Source: Enoplolaimus lenunculus
Lineage: Eukaryota; Nematoda; Enoplea; Enoplida; Thoracostomopsidae
Direction of reading: 5' to 3'
Length of the DNA: 64,000 nucleotides
NCBI GenBank assembly: GCA_030248215.1
Contig: JASANG010001881.1
Location: 372,001-436,000, forward strand
Every line of letters begins with the position of its first letter. The stretch's first letter is position 1. Shown one piece after another: positions 13,001-25,700 of this stretch. A program made the translations under genes and the position numbers. The notes under the pieces were generated by a model that was given only the letters and a program-made list of their open reading frames with translations, did not search any database and had not been told where the DNA came from.

Positions 13001-15620
13001 CATACAACGATTCTGCAGGCGGGTGCGGTCCAAAATAATCATGTTGACTACTGAGCAGAGACCGCCATTTCATTTGTTCAATTGCTGCGATCAAAAATTC
13101 GCTCAAGTAGAAATGAAGATTTTCCTGAACAAAAACAACACCAAAGGCTGTTTTAGGTTTAACACAACTATGCTACACTTATGTATAAACATTACTTACT
13201 ACATACTGGCTATGCCTTCCGTCAAACGGTTGCCATACCTAATAGCTGTTAAATTAATGTCAGTTAAAATAATTATCCTAATGAGATTTATGGTTCAGGG
13301 TTGCTGAAACTTACGGTATGCCAATGAACATCTAAACATGGATTTGAGCCTCAATGGGACAGTTGAGACTGAGATTAAGACTATGTTCTGGAGACTCAGG
13401 ACTGAGATATGTTTGAGTCTCAGAAAAGTTATATCTGCCGTTGAGCCAATGATCTAAAATGAACTGATGTCTATTGTTATTGTTGATTTTCAAATAAAAA
13501 AATAATTTGCAACGTTTTTAATTTGATTTTAACCCAGCAATTCAAGACACGATAAAAAGACACACAGTCTTGGTCTCGGTAGGTAGGGTCTTGTTCCGGC
13601 CGAAATCTTTACGGTGTTGTGCCAAATTAATTTTAACATTAAAATTTTTATAGTTGCTAAATTATAAGTTCGAATCGAACGCATTTTATCTCGTTCTGTT
13701 TAGTTACTAACTTGTTAGATTATAATATTTACTAAGTGATTTAAAAAGAAAAACTGTAATTTGGTGTTGAAAATTATTTTAAATTCAGGTTCCTGCTATT
13801 GTTTTGACAAAAAAGTGAATTCATGTTCCAGCACAATATAGTTCCCTGAGCTATCGACTAAGGCCGTAGGTCGCTAGTTCGAAATCACCCCGTATGCTTG
13901 CTTTTCCAGCTGCATAGTAAAGAAGGTGTGAAGTTCCCGATCGTACCTACCTTGGCAGACAGTGTATACGTACCTAAGAGTAAAAGCATGAGTTTTAAAT
14001 GTTAAGATACGAAAGTTAATTCCCCCATATTTCCCCTCCTCCCACCTTTACATACCATCTTTGTAGTGGAGCCCAGGGAGACCCGATAGTTTCTAGAATA
14101 ACCAAAGCAATAATGAACTATTTGTTACATGAAGTAACGAGAATGAAATGACCAGTGGTTTCGGAATTTACTTGTTTTACAGGGCTACTTACTTTTTGGA
14201 CTTCCAAAGGCACGCCCATACTAGCTTCGTGTTCTCGTATTCGTTCAGCTTCACGAAGAGACAAAATAAAACTTCGCCAATCTTCTGCAATTACTGAATG
14301 AAATGTTATGTGGGAAATCAGTAATACTAGTAAACGTAGTTGCACGCATGTGCCACATACAGATGTATCCGTATTTGAAATATATACTTGACAGAACCGT
14401 TCATGAGCAAGTCTAAACCTAAAACCATCAAAACTATCACCAGTCGTAACAAAACTATAAGAAAACTACATGTATTCAGCGAAGCTCGGACATGCTTAAC
14501 TGATAGTTTGACCATCTTACTTTCCAATTAATCTAATATGCAACTTAGTTATTAGCTGACTATTCACTAATTTGTTTTAGAGGTTTGTAAACAATTTATT
14601 CACATTTCTCGACCCAAAACCCTTTAGTACTGAATTTGATTAATTGTAACCGTAATAATGTAACTGTAATAATAAGTGAAATAATTTGAAAAGTATTGAT
14701 TTAGGCTTATTAGTTAAGCTAATTTGCAAACTAGCTTTTTAGATAAATATTTAAGCATCGGTTTTGGAGGCATGTAAACAATATAATCAGATTTCTCGAA
14801 GCCCAAAAAACCCTTTAGTACTAAATTTGATTGCTTGTAACACTAATATCAGTGAAATAATTTAAAACGTCCTATTTAGGCTTAGCTAATTAAGCTAATA
14901 TCAAATTAATTCGCTATTAGCTAACTGTTCAATTATCAATTTTAAAATTTACAAACAATTTATTCACTTTAGTACTGAAATTAAGATTGCATGTAACCTT
15001 AATTAAAAAGTCCTAATTTAGTCTTAACCAATTTTGCAAATTAGTTTGCAACTAATAAACAACTTAACATTTTAAAACCCCAATGTGAGGTTAACGACCC
15101 AGGATAATAAAGCTTTCAAATACAAACTATTTATCAAAATCGGTTCAGCGGTTCCTGAGATTCTTCTAGGACAGACAGGTGGACGGACATCCACCTTTCG
15201 ACCCCCGAGAACAAAATATAAAACGCATATTATATAAAAATCCACTGTAACGTTGCCCAAAACGTGTATCAGGGGCGTTCCAGCTTTAATATCGATAAAT
15301 AATATACCAACCATTTTGATTAAATGTTTAACTATCCTTAAGCGCAACTCGTAATTGCCTTAGATATTTAGCATATGTAAGTCATTATTATGCAAAGTTA
15401 CGATCTGGGCGAAGACCACTTTTAAAGGATCGTCAGATTAAAGCTCAATATATACCGCATATTATGAAATTAATGTTAAATCAATGAGATCTGGAGTTAT
15501 GTACAAACCTGAGGTCGCAGTGGCTGTTCTTGATTCGTCATCGATAGGTACTGATGTAGAACTGCCATCAGATAATGTATGCTTGTGATGTTTGTGAATA
15601 CGTCTACCACCAGATGACAT
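7021..15620 (-). CDS. RUBCN-like: Rubicon-family autophagy regulator with RH domain, no RUN domain
   Basis: Fourteen exons (15620-15509, 14284-14193, 12159-11964, 11364-11307, 11062-10936, 10573-10511, 10236-10163, 9893-9829, 9519-9388, 9232-9150, 8862-8756, 7996-7837, 7516-7426, 7109-7021) join in phase to 482 residues. An in-frame stop just upstream of the ATG with no acceptor between supports this start. The N-terminal 40% is Ser-rich and basic. Then comes the block [12 protein letters not shown]...VSEHEAPQE and SNWAPPR, as in Rubicon, followed by the Rubicon-homology domain with zinc-binding [58 protein letters not shown] and CPKC. In vertebrates this domain binds Rab7 and restrains or promotes autophagosome maturation. 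The RUN domain of Rubicon is absent, as in the paralogue Pacer (RUBCNL). An AATAAA lies at 6999-6994. A small exon could be missing in the 2-kb gap between exons 2 and 3. Confidence 0.92.
8564..8719. mobile_element. TIR element CAATGGCATAGCCAGG with 9-bp duplication
   Basis: Inverted ends CAATGGCATAGCCAGG and CCTGGCTATGCCAAT enclose 156 bp. A direct repeat GTACCAAAG flanks both sides (8555-8563 and 8720-8728). An 8-9 bp duplication fits hAT or Mutator-like elements. It lies in an intron of the Rubicon-type gene, 28 bp from the exon starting at 8756. Confidence 0.75.
12402..12890. mobile_element. MITE, CAGGGTGCAACCGGA family
   Basis: Ends CAGGGTGCAACCGGAATTT and ATTCCGGTTGCATCCTG. Longer than the 3439 copy (489 bp) with an AT-rich interior; shares interior text with the partial copy ending at 62324 (ATTGGCATATTATCCTAACTT). 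No flanking duplication recognised, so it is probably old. Confidence 0.75.
14570..15060. repeat. Diverged long tandem repeat, about three units
   Basis: The motif GTAAACAATTTATTCAC...CCTTTAGTACTGAATTTGATT recurs at about 14585, 14773 and 14950, each followed by AGCTAATTTGCAAACTAG-like text. Period is about 170-190 bp and copies are diverged. Related text occurs at 1850-1985. Confidence 0.55.
15060..15235. repeat. Transposon 3'-tail-like fragment
   Basis: Contains AAAATCGGTTCAGCGGTTCC, TGAGATTCTTCTAGGACAGA and CAGGTGGACGGAC. This string type is common at the 3' ends of RTE-like LINEs and some DNA elements in many animals. No reverse transcriptase is visible nearby; the fragment is only a remnant. 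Confidence 0.4.
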
Positions 15621-16330
15621 AACGAAGTAATAATACCATTGTATTCAGTAAAAAGTAATATCTATGCCCAAAAAGACAACAATCCAAGGTTATTCTCACT
15701 TGACGACCAATGTTTCAAGGCATATAAAATGAATCTGTTGCGGTTTTGCACGATTTGTACGCATTATTTTATGATATTTTTATTTCCAAATGTTTGAAAC
15801 GAAAAACTAGATGTGCTAATGTTCATCCGTCAAAAATCCTCAATAAAAAGCGTTCTAAGTGGGAATTATATAAACCCCAATATGTCCTGTTGACGTGCTT
15901 TACATTCTGCACAATTCAGCACAACCTCTCATAATGTTCTTTTATTGCACAAAACTTAAACCTTTAACATTATTCCTCTTATGAGCCACTAGCTATGTGC
16001 TTATCATTATATTTTTCACAGGGAAGATTCGTGTAGTCTATGTTTATATTTCAACGATGACATAACACAAACTCTGAAAGTTTATGTTTAGACAATGCAT
16101 ATATAATTTCCTGTTAATTCATTTCGAAACAAAATTTCAAGCCTTCAAATGGCTAGAAATTATAACTAATTATGTTGTGTTTCGCCACGGCTAAAGGAGG
16201 ACTTTTTTGCTACAAGAGGAGAACAAATAAATTAGTGCTACATGAAGCAGGCACAGATTCCAAACAATTTGATTTCTACTCTGAATTGAATTACATTTAC
16301 ACGCCTTCCATTGTAAATAGTTGTAAAGGT

Positions 16331-16665
16331 GGTATAGCAAACGTATAGAACACGGTCGTAAACAATAGTATAAAGTATATTCCTAAGCCTCAGCTTCTTA
16401 AATAAACCATGACCTACTAAATAGTAAGCTTTTAAGCTTAGGCTTTGGGGCCTATGTATAGAACAGGGGCGGATCGTTTTCCAGAGTGGCTGTAGAGTCA
16501 GTTTAAGCTTTAGACTAATTTTTGGCTTAGGCTTAGGCTTTCATAGGCTATAGGCTTTAGGCTTAGGAAAGGCTCATCTTAAGATTAGGCTTAATAAGCT
16601 TAGGCTTAGGCTTAGACTTAGGAATATGATTATACTACTGTTCCGGCCCTTTTTTTACATGGGCC
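16331..16665. mobile_element. Two adjoining GGCCCATGTATAGAACAGGGC-family MITEs
   Basis: A degraded copy (16331-16450) meets a fuller one (16449-16665). The second has ends GGCCTATGTATAGAACAGGG and a right end reading CCGGCCCTTTTTTTACATGGGCC, with a long run of GGCTTA-type units inside. Confidence 0.65.
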
Positions 16666-16929
16666 GGCTTAATTGGTTTAGGCTTCGGCTAAGGCTTATG
16701 TCTATTTTTATGCGTTAATACAAATCACGGCTCTCAAATGATCAATGTGTACAAGGAATGGTATGTCACGTTACTGTGGGACATTTATGCGAATATCATA
16801 TATTCCAAAATTTCAACGAATATTGTATGATATTCAGCGGGACAATTTTGGCATGTTTCGTCAAGCATGCAGACATTCGAAAATATATGTGATATTCGAG
16901 ACAAAACCTCGAATATTGTATGACGTTAT

Positions 16930-17876
16930 GCGGGATTCACGTAACCATTTGTGCGTTTGGTACCTGTTTTTTCACCAACCCATAGCAGGTGATAAATACA
17001 ATCCATGCGTATAGCTAGCTAGCTTCTACTTATCCATATGGGTAAGTATCAGCTGTAGCTATGGATTGCTAACCGCTGTTTTGCTACCCATATGGGTTTC
17101 TTAGGTCTTTTGCACCAACACATATGGATAGCAAATTATTATTTATTTTTTGTAAAAATATTAAAGATAAAAACGTAAAAGACAAATCTAGTGTTCTTCT
17201 TGCTGTTACAAGCAAATTTTAAGGATTAATACTGCTTTTGTATTATGTTAAGGTCCTGGTAAAATACGCCTGTTTTAGGGGATTTCGCAGGCATATTGTG
17301 CAGGTAAAGGCTGCCTATACTTTAAACATTCCGTATAAACAAATTATGGGATATTTCCGCGCTGCACTACATTGCATGCGCTCATAACGGACAAGCAAGT
17401 CTCACATGCTTGTGTGCCCCGATTTTCAACAAATTATATACAACTCGTTATCGATAAGCAGTCCTAACTTAAAACAACACCAGGAACCATTGGGACCTAC
17501 TCGAGTGATTAATCCGATATTTATTTATGGAAATAAAACATCTACCAGAACTGTGGACCCACCCTACACAAAGTTTAAAAGCACAAATACTAGCTTTCCA
17601 AACAAGCAAAATAACACGACAAAACAAACATTTTAAAAAATTTCTGTAGCCACAGTTAAAATGAAACCCATATTGGTATCTTGTGGACAAAACCGCAATC
17701 CATACGGGGTGTAATCAAAATTTTAGAGCTATCCATATGGGTAGCTCGACCGAAAGTACCACTAGCTATGTAGTACTAATACTTACCCATATGGGTATCG
17801 TGAAAATACTTGTCACCAAGTATGGGTAAGGTGAAAAAATAGGTACCAAATGCACAAGTAGTAACGTGAACCCCGC
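16930..17876. mobile_element. Large TIR element with internal CCCATATGGG palindromes
   Basis: The ends (left 16930-16985, right 17820-17876) are inverted repeats of about 57 bp containing TTTGGTACCTGTTTTTTCACC and GGTGAAAAAATAGGTACCAAA. Inside are repeated palindromes around CCCATATGGG at about 17035, 17085, 17735 and 17788. No long open frame. The outer motif AACGTGAACCCCGCAT recurs at 50920-51790. Confidence 0.65.
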
Positions 17877-18748
17877 ATTAAAGAACAAAAAGTGACCCAC
17901 ACATGATAATTGCAGACAAATCTAATTTTTGAATACGATATGGGGTATACAAGCAAACAAAATGTTACACAGTCCTATAGGAACAAAACGTGTCCCATAC
18001 TGTCCCGGTTATAACGTGAACCACACATTTAGGCTTTGGGGTTAGGTTTACAAGCATGACACCTTCGACCATATTCCGAAATCCTAAAATCCTGCCTTGG
18101 ACCATATCTCGAAATCCCAAGATACCAAAATCCCACCATCAACCATATTCCGAAAGCCCAAAATCTTAGCTTCTATCATACCTCAAATTTTTGTGATGGG
18201 ATGGTGGGATTTTGGGACGGCAGCGAGGTTTACATATGCCCACTAGCAGATCCACAGGAGTCGGCTGGCTGGTGTTGGCGTACGTCATCGTCACTAAATT
18301 TTTTGTGATGAAATAGTAAGGTCACTCACCTTACAATTTCCCCTCACAAAACTGGCACATATAGCATACAGTAAAAATTGCGTTTCATAACCATTGCCAG
18401 CCCGCTCACCTCCGTCAGAAGTTTCTATAAGTCCGCCGCTGATAGCACAGCATACCAAACCCGAATATATGTTTTGTTAAAGTTATAAAGCTCTAGGTTT
18501 TTTCGCACCGTTTTGTTTGCGAATTGAAAACGTATGATTTAGTAAACTGATAAAACAGATCAATTTTAGTTTTATACAGAAAGATCATATATGTCACTGT
18601 TGGGTCTCTTAAGTTTTGACAGTTTGGTTTTAGAAATCTAATGAGTTTTACACTGCTCCTCTTGTAGGAAAACGCGAGTTAAAACAATATCTGTAATTTA
18701 TTAAGTATAAATTATAACCGGTCTTAGTATTTTATTATTCAAAAGTTT

Positions 18749-18912
18749 GACCCATGTAAAGATCCGGGGCGAAACATTGTGCTGCGAGTCTAGAAAACAG
18801 TAAGCTTTAAGCTTTAGACTAATTTTTTTGCTTGGCTTAGGCTTAAACTTAGGCTTTTAGGGATTTGATTATAAATTATAATACTGTTCCGCCCCTGTTC
18901 TTTACATTGGCC
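18749..18912. mobile_element. hAT-type MITE, GGCCCATGTAAAGA family
   Basis: Ends GACCCATGTAAAGATCCGGG and CCCTGTTCTTTACATTGGCC. Perfect 8-bp duplication AAAAGTTT on both sides. Interior has TTAAGCTTTAGACTAATTT and GGCTTAGGCTTA. Confidence 0.88.
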
Positions 18913-19336
18913 AAAAGTTTTTAGAATACAAAGTATGGCCAGTTACAGTTCTGAATATTTATTCGAAGTGTCTATATTTCGCCTAAAGCCAACATTTGGT
19001 ATGCTTTGGTCGTTAGTTTTGGTTTTCAGCAGAGAAGCTACAGTGGAATTGCTGCAAAATTTTAATTCCGGCTGTGAATGGTGATAAAATATGTGCGTCA
19101 ATTTCGAATCTATCACAGTGCATCACCTGATAACAAGCATAATCTGAGCATACGCATAATGTTGGACAACGAACGGTAGAATCGATAAAATTTCGGATTA
19201 CAAGTTGTCAGGCGACGAGTTATCGGGAAACAAATTGTGATATAAACCACTATTTTGATGCTGTAGCAGAGCTTAAACTACAGTGCGTGGCGCAACCTTG
19301 GCAACATCAGTTGCGTGTGTTTATCTGTTGTGTGTA

Positions 19337-19545
19337 CACTGTAAAAATTGGTAAGTCAAATTGACTCTCTCGGAAATAGGCTTTTCATGACTACACAAAC
19401 TAAGTCAAATTCGACTCCGCCAGATTTAAACGTGCGACTCAGTGAATCGAAGTTGACTCTGGTGGAGTCGAATTTGACTCAGTTTGTGTAGTTAGGAAAA
19501 GCCAATTTCTGAGAGAGTCAATTTGACTCTCTATTTTTTGCAGTG
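19337..19545. mobile_element. TA-flanked MITE, CACTGCAAAAAATGGCGAGTC family
   Basis: Inverted ends CACTGTAAAAATTGGTAAGTC and an end reading TTTTTTGCAGTG, flanked by TA on both sides, as in Tc1/mariner-type elements. The interior is itself palindromic around GAGTCAAATTCGACTC. Ends about 200 bp upstream of the start codon of the pepsin-family gene. Confidence 0.82.
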
Positions 19546-19749
19546 TATTTTACTTAAGTAATCAAAATTTTAATTATGTTTTTATTTCTATTCCAAATTT
19601 TTCGGGAATTCAACAAAATACCCATGTAGACTGCTATATTTTAGCGTTGAAATATTTATTATTTTCTTTTATTACAAACTTTATATTAAATCGCTATTAA
19701 AAGTTATTTTACCTTCTTCGTTATTTTGAAATACCAACGTGATCTGAAC

Positions 19750-22700
19750 ATGAAGTTAATCTCATGTGCATTATTGACGCTTCGTTTACTACTTAACTGG
19801 ACAACGTTTCAACTCAGTTATGGGTAAGTTGCAGTGTGAAATATAAGGTAAAGTGCCGGACTCGGGTGTCGATTTACTTCCGGAACCGGGAGAAGACCTC
19901 AGGTTGCACCGGACATTACTTTAGTTTTTGATTTCCGGTTGCAGATATATAATTGACAGGCTCCACACTGCGAAAAAAGGTTAGTCAAATTTGACTCTCT
20001 CCGAAATACGCTTTTTGGGACTATATACACAAACTGAGTCAAATTCTACTCGGCCGGAGTCAAATTCGACTTACTAATTTCCACGTTTGACACTGGCGGA
20101 GTCGAATTTGACTCAGTTTGTGTAGTTAGGAAAAGCCTATATCGGAGAGAGCCAATTTGACTCACCATTTTTTCGCAGTACAGAATACCGAATAGCAAGT
20201 AAAACACTGCAAAGCAAATCAGCCACTACGAGCCAACCGGCAGGTGTCTAATACTTCATAAATTTCGACTATCCCTTAGTGATTTTGGCATTAATAATGG
20301 ATGAAAAGTTTCAACTAAATTTACGAAAATTTTGAATAGGATAAATTGATATAAGTCAGAAAGTTCACACATTCCCTCAAAAATGTGAGCCCAGCAATTA
20401 TCCTCCTAAATTCTACTAAGATTCAGAGACGCTGGGTGCAGTGACATCTGTACAATTGAATATTTTCTAAACTATGCGATATTTTTAGTGCGGAAAATAA
20501 GTGGATTTGACGTTTTGAAAATAATTTTTATGTCGATGCTAAAATAGCATAACGCTTTTCAAACATCAACTTTCGAAGTTGTTTTTTGCCAGCAGAGTGG
20601 AAAAGCTCAAACATGAATTGCAGTATAGCAAACACTAAAAAATGTTTACTTAACCCCTTCTCACATTGAGTTGCCTGTAGGCAACTAAGCGCAGTGTATA
20701 CACGTTAAATAGTATATATCGCACCGTGTTTAACAATAGCAACATGTATACATAGTACTAAATCACCACAAGACGTGAGAGCCCCCTCGGGCTCGAGCGT
20801 CAAGCTCGTATAGCTGAGTGGTGATGGTATACGCCTCCGCCTCCCACTACAGCCACCGGAGTTCGAATCCTAGCATAAAAGTAGGTCTCATGGGAAATAG
20901 AAAATATTCATGTGAGAAAGGGTTAACGTTTGGTACACTGCAATTCTTTTGACTTTCTCTGTTGACAAAAAACAATTTTGAATGTTGCTGTTTGAAACGG
21001 TATATTTTTGAATATTTAAAATTTATGTTTCAGAATGTATGTTTCGAAGTCAATCAAAAATAATACAGCATTCTATGACTATGTGAACACCGGGAAACAT
21101 ACGGTGAAGATTACAAATAGCTGGAATGTAAGCAAAGCTTAAATGTTTGCAGTTGAATAAAAGACTAGTAGTTATAGACGCATCCTTTGCGCTAAACTTC
21201 GAATACCAATACGCGGACCAGTTCTGGTGGAGAATACGTTGCGGAGTGATTCCATCCTGACTGTCCCCTTGAGATCCGATCCGTAGCTGGATCAAACCGT
21301 TCCGAACATGACACAACTTACAATACATAAATTCTAAACCAAATGAATCTATGGCAAGCATTCTCAAACATGTGTCGTGTACAAGTTTACAAGAAAATAG
21401 TGTGTTTTGTATTTAGAAACGTTTCAATTGAGAAACATGGAAATCAGTTCCCTCAAATGCAAAAAGGCTTACGGTTAGGCTTAAGCTTGCGTTAAGGATT
21501 AGATTTAGGCTAAAGTAGGCCGAAGAAATTTAGCCAAAAATAATTTGCTTCATATTAAATTTTAGGCAGTGGTGATATCAGCAATCGCTATATATGGGCT
21601 GGTATTAAACCAGTTAAGCTATCTAAAGCCATTTTTGCTGTTAATTTTCAGAGACCGTACACTATAAAGGTCACAATTGGATCCCCTCCTCAAAGCTTTG
21701 AACTGCTGTTTGACACAACTTCAATCTTAGTTTGGATTCCTTCCGTTCAATGCAAGTCCGGCTGTGACTGTTCAAATTCGACATCTCTCAACTGTTGTAT
21801 GTTTGGCGTTTTGTTCGCAATTCACACCGGTGCGATAGATCATTCACATAATAATGCGAGCATAGTTGTTAAAAATTGTCCATTCTCCTACTTAGGACCA
21901 GTGTCCAAAAAACGATGCTATAACAAGGAAGCAAAGTTTAGCCAAAATTGCAACCGGAATTCAAGTTTTTTTAAAATACAAAATGTTTGTTGCTTAACAA
22001 TTGTTTAGAAAGTCATCAACATACAGATTTGAGTCGATTGGCCCATGTACACAATATGATCAACTTGTTTATTAAGAATAAGCCTAAACCTAACACTGAA
22101 CCTAGCTTAAACCTAAACAAAAATCGAATCCGTATCCTAAAGCTAAGTTTTGCACTTAATAAGTCACCAGACCCCTACGCTTGACATAGGTTCACGGGCC
22201 GACAATTTTATCGGAATTTCAACCGGAAGCGGAATTCCGTTGGAACCCTGGACTGTAGCACCAAGAGTCGACAATAACTATTTACACAAGAGCATAAGTA
22301 TTACGTCTCAAAATGTCGAATTACCTAATGCCAAAGCGAAATTTTTCTAATTTCAGATTCAAAACAAGAATACAACGCTAGCGCTAGTGAAACTTACCAC
22401 GCCGATGGACGGTCGTTCAACGTTTCGTTTGGTTCAGATTACGTGGGCGGAGTTGTTTCTGAAGACAATTTAACTGTAATTGATTACAAAATACCTGAAC
22501 AATAATTTCATCCTGACACGAGTCCATTAGTTATAAAAAACCTGGGGTGGGGCTGTCAGAAACCGGCCAATGTTAGTTTTAGGGCCGTAAAAGTAGATTA
22601 AGCGGTATTCCTGAGCCTAAAGCCTAAGCCTAAGCGTCGCAAAAGCCTAAGCCTAAGCCTACAAATTGATTCTAATAATTAGCGAAAACCAAATGAATTC

Positions 22701-25700
22701 ATCCCATAAAATAACATTTTTTGACGCATGATTTTCTAAATGTTCCGGGATGTATAAATTTTACCGGAACAGAAACAGGAATTGAAGTTTTTTTGGAGGA
22801 ACCGGAATTTGAAATCATTTTCATCACCTAATTACTGTTGAACTGTTTAGTAAACTAGCCAATAAATGGTTTACGCGAATTTTCAGCTATTTCGCCCCAA
22901 GTCTGGTGAAACCACATCAGATTTTTAATCGAACAGTTTATTAACAAAATTAAACTAATTGCAAAAACACTCATTTATAACAACTTTTTAAAGAACAAAG
23001 TTTCTAATATTTCGATGATTACGGATAATTGACCACGAAACCATAAAGATTCCGAATTTGCGTCTTTGAATGCAGGAACAAGAATTAAATTTTTGCCGGA
23101 ATTCCGGTTGAACGCTGATATATATTGATTTTCTTCGTAGCTTTTTTAATGTTTCAGATTGGTAACGACGTAGTCAATCGAAGGCAACCATTTGGTGAAG
23201 CTGTAACTGTGCCTGAATCGCTTAGCGACTATCATTTTGACGGGATTCTTAGCGCTGGACGCATCTCGAAAAATTCAACAAAAGTTAAACAGCTTTTGCC
23301 AATTGTGAACGCTTGGGATCAAGGATGGCTTGCCGAACCGATGTTTTCGTTGTGGATGTCCAGGTTTGTAGAAATCATTATAATCAAACAAACCATATGC
23401 GTCGCATCTGCGAACCAAAATGGCCGTACCGGGGGTCAGCAGATTTTACCGCAAGTAAAACGGGATCCGGATGTAAAACAAATTACGTAATAAAATATAT
23501 GCAAATTTTAACAAAAATATGCGAAATATGGCTAAAATCGTGTTTAATTGCCTTTTTGAGAAATATCCGCAATGAAATGTTTCAAAATTACCACAAAGTA
23601 AACAAATTCATTGAACGGTGGCATTTTTATAAAAGTATGAAAAGTTTCGCAACCGGAAACATTTTAAACAGCCGGAGATTTGCCTCCGGCTCCGGCTTCG
23701 GCAAAAATTTTGTCATAATAGGAGCCAGAGGTCTATTTTCAAGCTGGAGCCGGAGACATACATCCGGTTGTACGGAACATGAACCGTAATTTCACGATAT
23801 CCAAATATACATTTCTTTTCGGAGACACATTCGAACATTTTATATATTGGCATATTTAAATCGTCTTAATACTTAAATTAGTGCAAATTCTTCGCTAACG
23901 CTTGTGAGCATTGGAAGCAATATCTCAGCGACGATAAACCCCTCTTATTAGCTAAAGCTGTATTTTAAAACTTTAGTAAACGATCAAAAGATTCTAGTGT
24001 AACAGGCGAACTAATACTGGGAGGCCAGGATGCTACAAAAATGGCCGGTAACATCACGTATGTTGATTTAGAAGACGGTGATTCATGGATCTTTATGATA
24101 GACAGGTATGTATTATGTATATCCGGCTGCCAACAAGAACTAAATTTTGCCTGAACAGGAACAAGAACTAGAATTTGAAATCTATATATTAAAGCTGGAA
24201 CGCCCCACATGCGTATTTTGGGCAACTTTCCAGCGTTACTTTTTGTTTACAACTGTTTCTTTAGAAATACACGTGATTGTTCTATGAAAAAAAAATTTGC
24301 AAAGAAACGTTTGTGCTTTCGCTAACTTTTGCGCATTGCGCAAAGCTGGCAAACTAGTATTTTTTATTACCGAATTTTGCTATTGAACTTTACAGAAAAC
24401 TTACCAAAAAATGATTTAAGCGAATTTTGAGTTATTTTATCATAAAGTTGCGGGAACCACAACAGATTTTTAATGTAACAGTTTATTAACAGAAAAAATT
24501 GAACTAAATTGTAAAAATACAGTACCGTTTACAGCACTTCACTAAAGAATCTGCCTGACTTTTTCTAAAAGAATGAATTGTTTGAAAAAGTTATCAGTAA
24601 TCAGTATTGCATAAGTATTTAAGCTTTAAGTTTTCGATTAAAATCAAACTGACTTTAGAAATCATTTAAACCCTTTCACTCATAGAGTATACTATGAGCA
24701 GCTAAATACAATAATGTGCGAGCAATACACACACTGTGAGCAGTGTTTAAATTTATAACACATGTGCGCAGTGTAAAATCTCCACCAGACGTGAGAGCCC
24801 CCTCGGGTTCGAGCGTCAAGCTCCTATAGCTCTGTGGTCATCGTAAACGCCTCCCACCCGTGAGACTGGGGTTCGAATCTCATCTTGAAATGACATCTTA
24901 TGTGAAATTGCAAATATTCATGTGAGAAAGGGTTAATGTATGAGCATTTTGAAGCCCAAATTGACAAAATGTAATTCCTAACCTCTGTTCAAACTAGGGC
25001 ACAGTTTAATTTTAGCGTTGAAATTGCCAATATAACAATGACCACTTCAAATCGATACCGGGCAGTAATCAACACTACGTCACCGTATATTTGGGTTCCT
25101 GAAGATGTTTACAATGTGATTTATAGTCAAATGCCACACGGTTTATCAATGAACCAATCAAAACTAAGCAATGAGGTGAATTAATTAATTTTTTAATAAT
25201 ATTGATTGGCCAGTTACTGCGATGGACACTGAAGGTAAAAAAATTTCAGAAAAACATGCCAGCTGATGCTTTTTGCCATCAGTCTGAGTTGCCTCGTGGC
25301 GCAGTTTTAGCATTTGTGTTCACTGTAGGGGCCTCGTCAAGAAAGTTATCTGGTGTACGCATGATATTGTGTGAGTTGCATAGAACAGAACCAACGTACA
25401 GAAAAGGCTTCCTGTCTTATACTACTCTAAGATCGGGATTGGTATTGGTACTGATGGCATCCGAGGATCGCATTTGGAACCGGATGCGGTATCGAAAGTT
25501 GTCTTCAGGTTTATAATCAAAATATAATATACCAATATGGTCTATCTTAGAGAAATTTAGCCAGTTTTAGATGTTGTCTTTAAGTAGCTGCTATGAAGAG
25601 TTTAAGGATTGCGTAATACTTTTTGATAAAAATTAACGTCTTCCGGCGTAGCTCCATCCGTTAGCATCCGTTATCGTCGTCCTGTATCGCGTACAATAGC

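Larger units (their letters stand above)
15621..19749. other. Divergent intergenic region, repeats only
   Basis: Separates the start of the Rubicon-type gene (minus) from the pepsin-family gene (plus), so both promoters should lie here. I see no convincing exon. Contents are MITEs at 16331-16665 and 18749-18912, a large inverted-repeat element at 16930-17876, a repeat at 18230-18470 that recurs at 42845-43030, and a CACTG-type element at 19337-19545. Confidence 0.6.
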
